Shown: positions 25,599 through 34,536 of the stretch, in pieces | Position numbering within the stretch: the stretch's first letter is position 1 | Layout of the letters: each line of letters begins with the position of its first letter | Source: Paenibacillus ginsengarvi | Lineage (GTDB): Bacteria; Bacillota; Bacilli; Paenibacillales; NBRC-103111 | Assembly (NCBI RefSeq): GCF_003626695.1 | Contig: NZ_RBAH01000016.1 | Coordinates: 1 to 64,000 of the forward strand | Length of the DNA stretch: 64,000 nucleotides | Direction of reading: 5' to 3' | Made by a program: the position numbers and the translations under genes | Notes under the pieces: generated by a model | Told to the model about the DNA's origin: nothing | The model's database searches: none | Seen by the model: the letters and a program-made list of their open reading frames with translations, nothing else

Positions 25599-26759
25599 TT
25601 AAAGCTTTATGATTTGTTCTTTGTACGAGCTTTTACCGCGGAAGTCCGGCATCTCCATCACGCGCCCGCCGTTCGTGACCGACAGCTCGGACAGCAGGCC
25701 GACCGCCGTCCATTCGCAGGCGTCGTACACATCAATCGGCGGCTTCGTACCATTCCGGATCGAATCGACGAAATCCTGCACGATGAAATAATCACCGCCC
25801 CAATGGCCGGCCTTGCTCTGTTCCTCCGTCACGTTCCGGTAACGCTCTGGCAGCAGGTCGTTAAAGTCCGAGAGCGGACGCCACTGCGCCTTGTCCGGAT
25901 GCTCCCCGTCCTGGACGAAATAAATTTTGTGATCGTCCCCAAGCCCGCGGGGCGCTTCGTAACACGCCTTCGTTCCTTGCAGCGAATAATACGACCCGTT
26001 ATGCGGGCGGTTCGAGATGCAATCGAGCCGGATTTTGAGCAGCTTGCCGCTCTCGAGCTGGACCATCGTCAGCGATGTATCCTCTTGCCGGAATCCAGGG
26101 GCGGTATGCCAGCCCGTGGCGAAGGTCGCAATCGATTGGATCCGTTCCCCTTTGAACCATTGCATGAGCGGACCGAGACTGTGCGTCGGATAAAAGGCGC
26201 CGCGCTTGCCAAGCTGCCAGTAGTTGCGCCAAGACGTTTTGCCCGGAGCCATCTGGGCTCCCGGCACGCGCCGGTTGTAACCGCTCGCCAGATGTTTGAT
26301 GTCGTGCAAATATTCGCCCTCGCCGAAGTAAATATCGCCGAACAGCCCTTTCTTAACCATGCTCCCGATCAACTGATTGGTCGGTATGTAGCAGTAGTTT
26401 TCCGCAAACATGAACACTTTGTCGCTATGCTTCTCCACCGCTTCCTTCAGCCACCACAGCTCATCCATCGTGACCCCCGCCGTCACCTCGCACATGACGT
26501 GTTTGCCGGCCTCGAGCGCCTGAATCGTCTGCTGGACATGAAGCTGCATCGGCGTGGAAATAACGACCGCGTCGATATCGGAATCGAGCATGTCTTCATA
26601 TATGCGGTACGTATTCGGAATACCGAATTTGTCCGCTTGCTCGCGGAGCAGCCCTTCGTGCAGATCGCACAGCGCCGTTACTTCGACGCCTTCAATCGAG
26701 CGGAAACCGATCATATTGCTCAGCCCTCGCGCGCCGACTATACCTACCTTTAACGTCAC
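25599..26759 (-). CDS. Gfo/Idh/MocA family NAD(P)-dependent oxidoreductase
   Basis: This 386-residue cytoplasmic dehydrogenase has an N-terminal Rossmann fold (VGIVGARGLSNMIG) and the later CEVTAGVTMDEL block where most members have EKP. The C-terminal domain carries HDIKHLASGYNRR and HWGGDYFIVQDFVDSI. Such enzymes oxidise sugars, inositols or amino sugars at a ring carbon. The start is GTG 26759. It is the last gene of a leftward operon with an amidohydrolase, an IclR regulator and an SDR, so it most likely works in breakdown of one sugar-like compound. Confidence 0.87.
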   Translation of the reverse strand: MTLKVGIVGARGLSNMIGFRSIEGVEVTALCDLHEGLLREQADKFGIPNTYRIYEDMLDSDIDAVVISTPMQLHVQQTIQALEAGKHVMCEVTAGVTMDELWWLKEAVEKHSDKVFMFAENYCYIPTNQLIGSMVKKGLFGDIYFGEGEYLHDIKHLASGYNRRVPGAQMAPGKTSWRNYWQLGKRGAFYPTHSLGPLMQWFKGERIQSIATFATGWHTAPGFRQEDTSLTMVQLESGKLLKIRLDCISNRPHNGSYYSLQGTKACYEAPRGLGDDHKIYFVQDGEHPDKAQWRPLSDFNDLLPERYRNVTEEQSKAGHWGGDYFIVQDFVDSIRNGTKPPIDVYDACEWTAVGLLSELSVTNGGRVMEMPDFRGKSSYKEQIIKL

Positions 26760-26788
26760 CTTTTACCAGCTCCGTCCTCTAATTTAGG

Positions 26789-27622
26789 TTATACCAGACC
26801 CAAAAGTTCAGGCGTATTGCGGTGAATGATGTCTTCGATTACTTGATCCGGAATTTGCGGAAGCGTCGTTCCTTTGGCGAACTGATTTACGTTTCGCAGC
26901 AGGTCGATCGTTTTTTGCGTCGAGAAAAACGGGAAATCCGAGCCGAACAAGATTTTATGCGTCACGCCGTATTCCATCGCACTGACGAGCGCATTATAAA
27001 ATTGCCAAGGCCGCGAACCAAGTGCGGACATGTCCATGTACACATTCGTATTTTTACGGACGACCGAGATGCATTCGTCGATCCACGGATGACCCATATG
27101 GGCGATAACCATTTTCAGATCGGGGAATGCGCGGGCGATCGGATCCAGCTCGACCGGCCTTGATGCATCCAAATAGCCTTCCGGCACGAACGAAGTGCCC
27201 TGATGCCACATAATCGGCAGCTTCAGCTCGTTTGCTTTCGCATACAGCGCATAATGCTTCGGATCGTTCGGGTAAAAGTTTTGGTAAATCGGCGCGATTT
27301 TGAGGCCGCTCAGCTTGTATTCGGCAATCGCCTCATGCAGAAGCCGGGGCGCATCCGGCTTGTTCGGGTCGACACTGGCCAAGCCGAACAGCTTGCCGGG
27401 AGCGGTGGCCACGTATCGGGCCACATCCTCGTTCGGCACAAAACAGCCTGTAGCCGGAGCGTCGAACGCCAGCACGATCGCCCCATCGAAATCTTTCACG
27501 CATTCCTGATGCTGCTCCACCGTAGCGACAACTTCCATATTCCAGGCCCGCTTGGCGGCGGCTCCCCACGCCCCGCCTACTTGACCCGGAAGAAACAGAT
27601 GAGTATGGCAATCGAATATCAT
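26789..27622 (-). CDS. Amidohydrolase family 2 (TIM-barrel metal hydrolase)
   Basis: This 277-residue protein is of the amidohydrolase-2 group. It starts with the metal-binding FDCHTHLF (HxH). Other ligands are seen in IMWHQGTSF, VIAHMGHPW and ILFGSDFPFF. Members hydrolyse or decarboxylate lactones and small acids. The gene lies 29 bases before the oxidoreductase gene in transcription order. Within the cluster it is a good candidate for opening a lactone made by one of the dehydrogenases; that is inference. Confidence 0.87.
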   Translation of the reverse strand: MIFDCHTHLFLPGQVGGAWGAAAKRAWNMEVVATVEQHQECVKDFDGAIVLAFDAPATGCFVPNEDVARYVATAPGKLFGLASVDPNKPDAPRLLHEAIAEYKLSGLKIAPIYQNFYPNDPKHYALYAKANELKLPIMWHQGTSFVPEGYLDASRPVELDPIARAFPDLKMVIAHMGHPWIDECISVVRKNTNVYMDMSALGSRPWQFYNALVSAMEYGVTHKILFGSDFPFFSTQKTIDLLRNVNQFAKGTTLPQIPDQVIEDIIHRNTPELLGLV

Positions 27623-27697
27623 CGTATTAGCTCACGCCTCTCTAGCGCGTTTTTATGCTCGTTTGCCTGCTTGCGCAGCGGACTCGGCTCCGCCGGT

Positions 27698-28510
27698 TTA
27701 CCGGGCTCCGCCCTGCTTCGGCATATCCTTGACAGGAGCCGGCTTCTGCTCCAAATAGCCGAGCTCTGCAGAGATGCGGTCGGCCGTCTCTTTGACCGAT
27801 GCCCCCATCATCTGGTATTTCGTAGCCGGCAAATCTTTGTTCAGCGTGGTGATGCTGATCGAAGCGAACACTTGGCCGTTCTCGCCCCGAATCGGCGCCC
27901 CGATACAGCGGATGCCTTCTTCGAACTCCTCATCCTCGATCGAGAAGCCGTACTGGTGCACATGCTCTACATCCTCCATCAGCTTCTCCAGCGCCCGTTC
28001 GAGCTTATCCGGCGTTCCTTCCAGTTCGGCCGCGAGCACGGCGGCGATCTCCTCCTCGCTCATGCCTGAGGCAATCGCCTTGCCCACACCGGACATATGC
28101 AGCGGCTGCACCTGCCCGATTTTCGTGGCGAACCGGACGAAACCGCCGCCTTCGACTTTGTCGACATAAACCGGCTTACCCTTCTCCGACACGGCAAGAT
28201 GCGCGGTGTAGGGCGTATCCGCCACAAGCTGTTCAAGATGCGGACGAGCGATGGCGACGAGGTCCATCGACTTCATATAGCCGATTCCCCAGCGGAGCAC
28301 GCCGTGTCCGAGTCTGTATTTGCCTTCCGGATTTTTCTGGATCAGCGAATACTGCTCCAGCGTGTTCAGAATGACAAAAGCGGTCGACTTCGGCACGTTC
28401 AGCGTCGTATGAATTTCTTGAATCGTCAAATGCTGCTCGGTGAGCGCATTCAGAATCGCCACCGTTTTGTCGATGGCGGGGACGGAATATTCCTTCGGCT
28501 GCTTTTTCAA
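27698..28510 (-). CDS. IclR family transcriptional regulator
   Basis: This is a 270-residue IclR-type regulator. The N-terminal winged helix reads VPAIDKTVAILNALTEQHLTIQEIHTTLNVPKSTAF. The C-terminal effector domain contains YTAHLAVSEKGKPVYVDKVEG and FSIEDEEFEEGIRCIGAPI. The start is TTG 28510 with AAAGGAGGA upstream; the longer frame to 28552 lacks a ribosome site. IclR proteins sense aromatic or sugar acids and control nearby catabolic operons. Candidate operators lie in the divergent gap at 29401-29552. Confidence 0.9.
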   Translation of the reverse strand: MKKQPKEYSVPAIDKTVAILNALTEQHLTIQEIHTTLNVPKSTAFVILNTLEQYSLIQKNPEGKYRLGHGVLRWGIGYMKSMDLVAIARPHLEQLVADTPYTAHLAVSEKGKPVYVDKVEGGGFVRFATKIGQVQPLHMSGVGKAIASGMSEEEIAAVLAAELEGTPDKLERALEKLMEDVEHVHQYGFSIEDEEFEEGIRCIGAPIRGENGQVFASISITTLNKDLPATKYQMMGASVKETADRISAELGYLEQKPAPVKDMPKQGGAR

Positions 28511-28593
28511 TGCACAATTCCTCCTTTCCTTCCATGGCCGTTCCACATACAATAGAGTTGAAAGCGTTTTTTCGCCGAAAGCGCCACTTCGGC

Positions 28594-29358
28594 TTACAGC
28601 TCGCTCGCGTTCGCCAGATGTCCGCCGTCGACGGCAATCGTCGTGCCTGTAATATAGGAAGCGTCGTCGGAAGCGAGGAACAGGAATACATTCGCGACTT
28701 CCTCGATCGTGCCGAGTCTGCCCATCGGCGTGCGTGCGGTCAAGTTCAGCGACTGGTCCTGCTGCTTCAGCTTGCGGTCCAGCGGCGTATCGATAAAGCC
28801 CGGCGCGACGGCGTTGACGCGAATGCCCTGCGGAGCCAGTTCCACGGCCATCGACTGGGTCAGCAGAACGACGGCTCCTTTGGAAGCGTTATAGTGCGCG
28901 AGCATGGAGCTTCCGGCCAGTCCGTTCTTCGACGTCATGTTGACGATCGATCCGCCTTTACCGCGAGCGATCATTCGATTCGCGATCGATTGGCTCAGCA
29001 CGAACATCGAATTTACGTTTACATCCATAATTTTAGTCCAGTGCGACAGCGATATTCCAGCAAAAGGTTCGCGGAACGCAATGCCGGCATTATTGATCAA
29101 AATGTCGATGCCGCCCATCTGCGTCCAGGCCTGTTCAGCGGCGGCGGCAGCGGCGTCCAAATCACTCAGATCGCATACGGCATATTCGATTCGCGAGGAC
29201 GAGCGGCCGCGAAGCGCTTCCGCCGTTTCGCGCAGCTCCTCGTTTTTGACGTCAAGCAAAAACAGATCGGCGCCTTCTTGCAAAAACTTCTCCGCGATGC
29301 CTTGGCCTATCCCTTGCGCGCTCCCGGTAATGAGCACTTTTTTACCGGCTAATTTCAT
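28594..29358 (-). CDS. SDR family oxidoreductase
   Basis: This is a 254-residue classical short-chain dehydrogenase. It has the cofactor motif TGSAQGIGQG, the NNAG strand motif and the active-site YNASKG; the catalytic Ser lies in NMTSKNGL. Asp in FLLDVKN at the end of beta-2 suggests NAD(H). The start is ATG 29358 with GGAGG eight bases upstream. It is the first gene of the leftward catabolic operon. Confidence 0.9.
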   Translation of the reverse strand: MKLAGKKVLITGSAQGIGQGIAEKFLQEGADLFLLDVKNEELRETAEALRGRSSSRIEYAVCDLSDLDAAAAAAEQAWTQMGGIDILINNAGIAFREPFAGISLSHWTKIMDVNVNSMFVLSQSIANRMIARGKGGSIVNMTSKNGLAGSSMLAHYNASKGAVVLLTQSMAVELAPQGIRVNAVAPGFIDTPLDRKLKQQDQSLNLTARTPMGRLGTIEEVANVFLFLASDDASYITGTTIAVDGGHLANASEL

Positions 29359-29400
29359 TGGATATTCCTCCTCCGACAAAGTATCGGAATGGTCAACTTA

Positions 29401-29552
29401 ATATAATGAACAACATTCAATATAATAATAGTGGAATCCTTTTTTCATTGTCAATGATTATAACATCCATGGCATACGAAATAGAGACATATTATGCAGG
29501 TTGACTTCTAGTTAAATATCGCCATATAATCAACTTATTGAATCACATTTAA
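29401..29552. promoter_or_regulatory. Divergent control region with paired TTGAAT half-sites
   Basis: The 200-base gap between the SDR and the aminotransferase is AT-rich. It holds two related sites. One, on the minus strand near 29405-29421, reads TTGAATGTTGTTCATT. The other, at about 29538-29553, reads TTGAATCACATTTAAT. They share TTGAAT-N4-TT-N-A-N-T. They are candidate operators for the IclR regulator. Confidence 0.4.
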
Positions 29553-29577
29553 TATGCTGAATTTTCGGAGGGGCGAC

Positions 29578-30873
29578 ATGATCAACACAAACAGCGCTAA
29601 GCTTCGCGAGGAAGCCCGCAAATATGCGCCTGGAGGCGTGCATTCCGCAACTAGAAACGTAGAGCCGTTTCACGTATTTACGAGAGGCGAAGGCGCCTAC
29701 ATTTACGACGCCGACGGCAACAAGTTCATTGATTATCAAGCGGCGTTCGGTCCGTACATCCTTGGCCATAACTTCCCTTATGTCAATAATAAAGTAATCG
29801 AAGCGCTCAGCAGAACCGATATGTACGGCGTAGGCACGACCGATCTCGAAATCGAGGCCGCCCGCAAAATTACGGTTCACGTTCCGTCCGCCGAGCAGGT
29901 GCTCTTCGCCAATTCCGGATCGGAAGCGACGTTCCATGCGATCCGTCTCGCCCGCGGCATAACAGGACGTCAGAAGCTGATCAAGTTCCAAGGCTGCTAC
30001 CACGGCTGGCACGACTACGTCGCCCGCAACATGCTCAGCTCGTGGGACAAAATCGGCAAGCGCGATCCGGGTTCGGCCGGGATGCTCGAAGAAGCGATCG
30101 ACAATACGCTCGTCTGCACGTACAACGATCTGGACGACGTGGAGCGCACCTTTAATGAAAACAAAGGGCAAATCTCCTGTATCATTATCGAGCCGATCCC
30201 GCACAACATCGGCATCATCATGCCGCAGCCGGGCTTCCTGGAAGGACTGCGCGAATTGTGCGACGCGAACGGCGCCCTGCTCATTTTCGACGAGGTCATC
30301 ACCGGCTTCCGTCACAGCATCGGCGGCTATCAGAAGGTAGCGGGCGTTACACCGGACTTGACTACGATGGGCAAAGCGATGGCCAACGGCTTCCCGATCG
30401 CGGCGGTAGCGGGCAAGAAGGAATATATGCAGCGCTTCAACACGCAGCCGGGCGGCGACGTTTGGTTCGCAGGCACTTACAACGGCCATGCCGTAGGCAC
30501 CGCCGCTTGTATCGCCACGATCGAAACGATGGAAAACGAGCCGGTTCACGAGCATATTTTCCGTCTCGGCGACCGGATGCGCTCTGAAATCCGCGGCATT
30601 CTGGACCGCCTCGGCATTACGGCGTACGTAGCCGGCTTCGGCTCCACGTGGACGACCTACTTCATGGACTTCGAACCGAAAAACTACACGGACCTGCAGC
30701 ACAACGACGCAGAGTTTTATGTAACGTACCGGAAGAAGCTGATCGAGAAAGGCATCTACAAAATGCCGATGAACCTCAAGCGCAATCACCTCAGCTACAG
30801 TCATACCGACAAAGAAGTCGACATTACGCTTGAAGCGATCGAAACCGTATTGAAGGAAATGACCGGCAAATAA
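29578..30873 (+). CDS. Class III (glutamate-1-semialdehyde aminotransferase-like) aminotransferase
   Basis: This 431-residue PLP enzyme is of class III. It has FANSGSEATFHAIRLAR, the ICFDEV-type block LLIFDEVITGFR and the PLP lysine in TTMGKAMANGFPIAAVAG. The N-terminal KYAPGGVHSATRNVEPFHVF and the family C-terminus are close to glutamate-1-semialdehyde aminomutase-like enzymes. It lacks a haem-gene context, so it is more likely a catabolic transaminase. The ATG 29578 follows GGAGGGG. It is read away from the SDR-IclR operon and probably shares its control. Confidence 0.88.
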   Translation: MINTNSAKLREEARKYAPGGVHSATRNVEPFHVFTRGEGAYIYDADGNKFIDYQAAFGPYILGHNFPYVNNKVIEALSRTDMYGVGTTDLEIEAARKITVHVPSAEQVLFANSGSEATFHAIRLARGITGRQKLIKFQGCYHGWHDYVARNMLSSWDKIGKRDPGSAGMLEEAIDNTLVCTYNDLDDVERTFNENKGQISCIIIEPIPHNIGIIMPQPGFLEGLRELCDANGALLIFDEVITGFRHSIGGYQKVAGVTPDLTTMGKAMANGFPIAAVAGKKEYMQRFNTQPGGDVWFAGTYNGHAVGTAACIATIETMENEPVHEHIFRLGDRMRSEIRGILDRLGITAYVAGFGSTWTTYFMDFEPKNYTDLQHNDAEFYVTYRKKLIEKGIYKMPMNLKRNHLSYSHTDKEVDITLEAIETVLKEMTGK

Positions 30874-30887
30874 GCATAATCTAGAAG

Positions 30888-30922
30888 AAGGCGAACCGAC
30901 AACGCGATCGGTTCGCCTTTTT
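30888..30922 (+). terminator. Terminator after the aminotransferase gene
   Basis: A perfect 12-bp stem (30888-30899 / 30908-30919) is followed by T5. Confidence 0.88.
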
Positions 30923-30965
30923 GCTGCCGTTTGCGCCGCCTGTCATGCTGCTGGCACTCGGCCGT

Positions 30966-31748
30966 TCAGCCGAGGAACCGGCGGATTTGCTCCAGAACGG
31001 CGGGAAACTCCTGAGTGAAGACACCGTGACCGGCATGCGAAAACATGACGAGCCTGGAGTCCGCGATGCGGTCGTTCAGGATGCGGGCGTGCTTCGGACC
31101 GAACACCCAGTCTTTCTGTCCGTGGATAATGAGCGTCGGCGCCGTAATCCGGTGCAATCGTTTGTACGAGTCGTAGCTTCGGTTCGCTTGTTTGTGGAGC
31201 TCCATGCTGATTGGGTTTGGCGGCAGCCGTCCCATCCGTTCGACCAGCGCCGCCGGCGTGTCCGGATTTGCCGACATGAAATCTTTGGTGAACAGCATGC
31301 CGAGCGTATGCTCCGGAGAAAAAGCAGCCTGCTTACGCGACAGCCACCGAATCATCTTCAGCGTCGGAAACACACGCCTGACGCCGCATGTCGTTGCGCA
31401 TAAAACCAGCTTCGCCACGCGTTCAGGATACTCGATCGCAATCTCCTGAGCGATCATGCCGCCCATCGACTGGCCGAATACATGCGCTTTTTCGATATGA
31501 AGCTCGTCCATAAGGCCGATCACATCCCGGGCCATATCCGCGATGCCATATGGCTCGGTCGGCGCGTCGCTCCGGCCCGTTCCGCGATTGTCCAGCATAA
31601 TAAGGCGTCTGTTCTCGCCGAGTGCGGCTTTCGCTTTCGGATGCCACCAGTCCATATTGCTGTCCTTCCCCGTGATGGCGATCAGGGGGAAGCCTTCTCC
31701 CACCGATTCGTAGCAGATGTTTACACCGTTCACGAACACTTTGTCCAA
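30966..31748 (-). CDS. Alpha/beta hydrolase
   Basis: This 260-residue hydrolase shows the oxyanion region of the fold (LDNRGTGRSDAP), the nucleophile elbow GQSMGGMIAQE with the catalytic Ser, a later Asp in PTLIIHGQKDWVF and the His in FSHAGHGVF. It resembles 3-oxoadipate enol-lactonase and similar esterases. The likely start is TTG 31748 with GGGAG upstream; the open frame further right has no ribosome site. It is separated by a terminator from the aminotransferase but belongs to the same neighbourhood of catabolic genes. Confidence 0.85.
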   Translation of the reverse strand: MDKVFVNGVNICYESVGEGFPLIAITGKDSNMDWWHPKAKAALGENRRLIMLDNRGTGRSDAPTEPYGIADMARDVIGLMDELHIEKAHVFGQSMGGMIAQEIAIEYPERVAKLVLCATTCGVRRVFPTLKMIRWLSRKQAAFSPEHTLGMLFTKDFMSANPDTPAALVERMGRLPPNPISMELHKQANRSYDSYKRLHRITAPTLIIHGQKDWVFGPKHARILNDRIADSRLVMFSHAGHGVFTQEFPAVLEQIRRFLG

Positions 31749-31886
31749 GAGTCGGACCACTCCCTTGCGTCTTATTCCCGGTTGCCGGGGGCGATTCCCG
31801 ACTATTATATGCCGACAATCCGCAGGGGTTTGTACCAATCGGTTTCGGTTCGCCCGATTTTGGAACGAGCAGGTGAGCGCACATGC

Positions 31887-31967
31887 GAATAGCGGAAACG
31901 TTTTTCCGCTATTCCACCGCATCCGCGCGTTTTGCCATCTTTAGCGGAGAATTCGTTCCGCTATCCC
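31887..31967. repeat. Two TAGCGGAA palindromic repeat units
   Basis: AATAGCGGAAACGTTTTTCC followed by GCTATT lies at 31887-31913, and a second unit, TTAGCGGAGAATTCGTTCCG followed by CTATCC, lies at 31941-31967. Both belong to the family seen at 19010-19237 and lie in a gene-free gap of about 300 bases (31749-32044). Confidence 0.75.
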
Positions 31968-32044
31968 GGCGGTTCGCTTGCACAGCAAAGAAACCCGGCC
32001 ATCGGCCGGGCTTCGCTGCGTATACATTTTCCTAGCCCCATCCG

Positions 32045-32866
32045 TTACAGCAGCGATTCCGCCCCGTCGATAAAAATCTCCGTACCGGATATATGGCTCG
32101 ACTCGCCGGAAGCCAGAAACAACACGAGATCGGCAACCTGCTCCGGCTTGCCCGCCCCATGCTCCAGCGGCTGACTGCCCTGCGGATACTGCACCGGGAT
32201 TTCGATGTTTTTCAGCTCCGGCGTTTTCTTCGTATTTTCCCCGATATTCGTTTCGATCGCGCCGGGACAAATGACGTTCACGCGAATTTTGTACCTGGCC
32301 AGCTCGAGCGCCGCCATTTTCGCAAAAGCGACCTGCCCCGCCTTCGAGGCGCTGTAGGCGGATGAGCCGAAGCCGGAAAATTTACGGCTGCCGTTGATGG
32401 AGCTCGTAATGACGATGCTGCCGCCGTTCTGCTTCATATGAGGGATCGCACATTTGACCGCCAGAAACGTCCCTTTCAGATTGGTCGTAAGCGTACGGTC
32501 CCAGTCCTGCTCGGACATGTTTTCAATCGGCGTTAGCGTTCCGTTAATGCCGGCGTTGGCGAATACAATATCGAGCCGTTTCCATTGATCGAACGTTTGC
32601 CGGATCGCATCCTCCATCCGTTTCGGATCCGAAACATCGACATCGGCTACAATCGCCTGGCCGCCGAAGCTTTCAATCTGCTGCTTCACCTCGTCGGCGC
32701 GATTTTCCTTCAGATCGGCAAGGCATACTTTGGCGCCTTCCTGTGCAAGCCGGATGGCCGTCGCCCGCCCGATTCCGGAGCCTGCCCCGGTTACGAACGC
32801 AACCATGTCTTGTACCCGCTGAAGCTTCCGCTGCTGCTCGGTCGGCTGTACGGCGGTTTGCGGCAT
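32045..32866 (-). CDS. SDR family oxidoreductase
   Basis: This is a 273-residue short-chain dehydrogenase with TGAGSGIGRA, NAGINGT, the Ser in ITSSINGS and the active-site YSASKAG. An Asp at the end of beta-2 (LADLKEN) suggests NAD(H). The N-terminus has an extra 20 polar residues. The ATG follows AGGAGGGATC. The following gene in transcription order is the alpha/beta hydrolase, 300 bases away with repeats between, so they may or may not be co-transcribed. Substrate unknown. Confidence 0.88.
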   Translation of the reverse strand: MPQTAVQPTEQQRKLQRVQDMVAFVTGAGSGIGRATAIRLAQEGAKVCLADLKENRADEVKQQIESFGGQAIVADVDVSDPKRMEDAIRQTFDQWKRLDIVFANAGINGTLTPIENMSEQDWDRTLTTNLKGTFLAVKCAIPHMKQNGGSIVITSSINGSRKFSGFGSSAYSASKAGQVAFAKMAALELARYKIRVNVICPGAIETNIGENTKKTPELKNIEIPVQYPQGSQPLEHGAGKPEQVADLVLFLASGESSHISGTEIFIDGAESLL

Positions 32867-33036
32867 AAATGATCCCTCCTGAATAAACCGTTTTTGGAAA
32901 ATGGGCTTCCTCGTTTAGCATGTCCCAGTGGACAATATTTTGCTCATCCTTTTGACAAAAGAACGAAAACACCCGGGCAACCGTACGATTTGGTAAGATT
33001 AGAATACTACTGCATCGATTAAGGAGGCCGCTACCC

Positions 33037-33444
33037 ATGTCCGATTACAAACGCGGGCAAATCGCCAAGCTGGCGGGAGTAAACAGCGAAACGCTGCGTT
33101 ATTACGAAAACGAAGGCCTTCTTCCGCCGCCGGCCCGCACGGATTCCGGCTATCGTTTATACACGGAAGAAGCACTGGCCAGGCTCACTTTTATCAAAAA
33201 CGCCAAGTCCTGCGGCTTTACGCTTAAGGAGATCAAGAAGGCGCTGACCTCATCGGGCGGCGGAAACATCGGTCTTGGCGACTTCCTGCAAGCGATCGAC
33301 CGCAAAATCGGCGCACTGGACCAAGAAATAGCCAAACGCGAACAAACGAAATCGCTTCTTGCCGCTCTGCGGGCGAATATCCAGGCGACGGAGAAGCATC
33401 CGGACATCCGGGATACACTGCGTACGCTCCGTATTGATTCGTGA
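33037..33444 (+). CDS. MerR family transcriptional regulator
   Basis: This 135-residue MerR-type regulator has the family N-terminus RGQIAKLAGVNSETLRYYENEGLLPPPARTDSGYRLYTEE and a C-terminal coiled-coil dimer helix (LDQEIAKREQTKSLLAALRANI). The C-terminus has none of the Cys pairs that bind metals, so it more likely senses an organic or redox signal. The ribosome site is AAGGAGG. Just downstream is a promoter with an unusually long spacer, as MerR targets have, in front of the esterase gene. Confidence 0.9.
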   Translation: MSDYKRGQIAKLAGVNSETLRYYENEGLLPPPARTDSGYRLYTEEALARLTFIKNAKSCGFTLKEIKKALTSSGGGNIGLGDFLQAIDRKIGALDQEIAKREQTKSLLAALRANIQATEKHPDIRDTLRTLRIDS

Positions 33445-33451
33445 TTCCCTC

Positions 33452-33483
33452 TTGACCTTGTACCTACCTACAGCCCGTATGCT
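33452..33483 (+). promoter_or_regulatory. MerR-type promoter with 20-base spacer
   Basis: TTGACC (33452-33457) and TATGCT (33478-33483) are 20 bases apart. Within the spacer lies TGTA-N6-TACA. A spacer of 19-20 bases with a dyad is the mark of promoters switched on by MerR proteins through DNA untwisting. It precedes the esterase gene. Confidence 0.55.
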
Positions 33484-33516
33484 AGTACCATCAACGGTTG
33501 TAGGAGGCATATACTA

Positions 33517-34467
33517 ATGTTGCGAAGCACATCCCCAGAACAGTTATCCGCGATAAAAAGCTTTTTGAGGCAAACGAGCCGACACGACGGCAAGCCGGCC
33601 GACCAGATTCGGCGCGAGATGGACGCCGCCGCTTCCGCCATTCCGCTGCTCCCCGCAACCTGCGTACAGCAAACGGCGATCGGCAGGCTGCAAGGGGAAT
33701 GGGTTTGCACCGACACCGGCGAAACATGTCCCGATGAAATAAAACGGATCATCCTATACTTTCACGGGGGCGGATTTACTTCCGGGAGCTGCGCCATGTA
33801 TCGCGGCCTCGCCGGGAGATTGTCCGAAGCAAGCGGCGTGAAGGTGCTTACCGTCCAGTATCGGCTCGCGCCGGAGCATACGTACCCTGCCGCCAATGAG
33901 GATTGCTTGAGCGCCTATCGCTGGCTGATCACAAACGGCTATCCGGCCCAAAATATCGTTCTCGGCGGAGACTCGGTCGGCGGCAGCTTGGCGCTGATGA
34001 CTTTGCTATCGCTGCGTGATGCCGGAGAGGCGCTTCCGGCAGGGGCGTTTCTGCTGTCTCCGCATACCGACCTCGTCCATTTGGACGGAGAGTCGTATAG
34101 GTCGCGGGCCGAGCTCGATCCGACGGGCAGCCAACAAGGCAATCAGGCGATTGCAGACGCTTACCTCGGCGATTGGCCGGGAGAGCCTCCAGCTCTTTTA
34201 TCGCCGCTTCGCATGGAGCTGTGTGGACTGCCGGAGCTGTACATCCAGGCGGGCGACCACGAGGTGCTACTCAGCGATGCGACCCGGTTTGCCGAGCAGG
34301 CGACCAAAGCAGGCGTGCAGGTATCGCTGGAAGTTTGGGACGAGATGTGGAGCGTGTTTCAATTCATGGCCCATATGCTCCCGGAAGCCCGTCAGGCGAT
34401 TGCGAACATCGGCCGCTTCGTACGGTCGGCGCTGAAGCTGCCGCCCGTTGGCGGCGCGATCGAATAG
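33517..34467 (+). CDS. Alpha/beta hydrolase, HSL/acetyl-esterase family (atypical catalytic site)
   Basis: This 316-residue protein is of the hormone-sensitive lipase family. It has the oxyanion motif YFHGGGFTSG, the nucleophile GGDSVGGS with Ser at about residue 153 and the Asp block AGDHEVLL at about 247. In relatives the catalytic His lies in a MxHVFQ motif; here the matching stretch is EMWSVFQFM, with Ser at about residue 279 in place of His. A His lies seven residues later. It may be inactive or use another His. TAGGAGG precedes the ATG. It is the likely MerR target. Confidence 0.85.
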   Translation: MLRSTSPEQLSAIKSFLRQTSRHDGKPADQIRREMDAAASAIPLLPATCVQQTAIGRLQGEWVCTDTGETCPDEIKRIILYFHGGGFTSGSCAMYRGLAGRLSEASGVKVLTVQYRLAPEHTYPAANEDCLSAYRWLITNGYPAQNIVLGGDSVGGSLALMTLLSLRDAGEALPAGAFLLSPHTDLVHLDGESYRSRAELDPTGSQQGNQAIADAYLGDWPGEPPALLSPLRMELCGLPELYIQAGDHEVLLSDATRFAEQATKAGVQVSLEVWDEMWSVFQFMAHMLPEARQAIANIGRFVRSALKLPPVGGAIE

Positions 34468-34536
34468 AGGGCGGAGCATGGTACATAAGAATACGGAAGC
34501 GGAACCGGCGAACAAGGTTCCATTCGAATACGAGAG

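Noticed and set aside
25614..26753. 379-residue plus-strand open frame opposite the Gfo/Idh/MocA gene
   Set aside because: Arg/Pro/His-rich product typical of the antisense of a high-GC gene; the minus-strand frame has clear family motifs.
28559..28572. cre site upstream of the IclR gene
   Set aside because: TGAAAGCGTTTTTT has two mismatches at the conserved end of the cre consensus; too weak to list.
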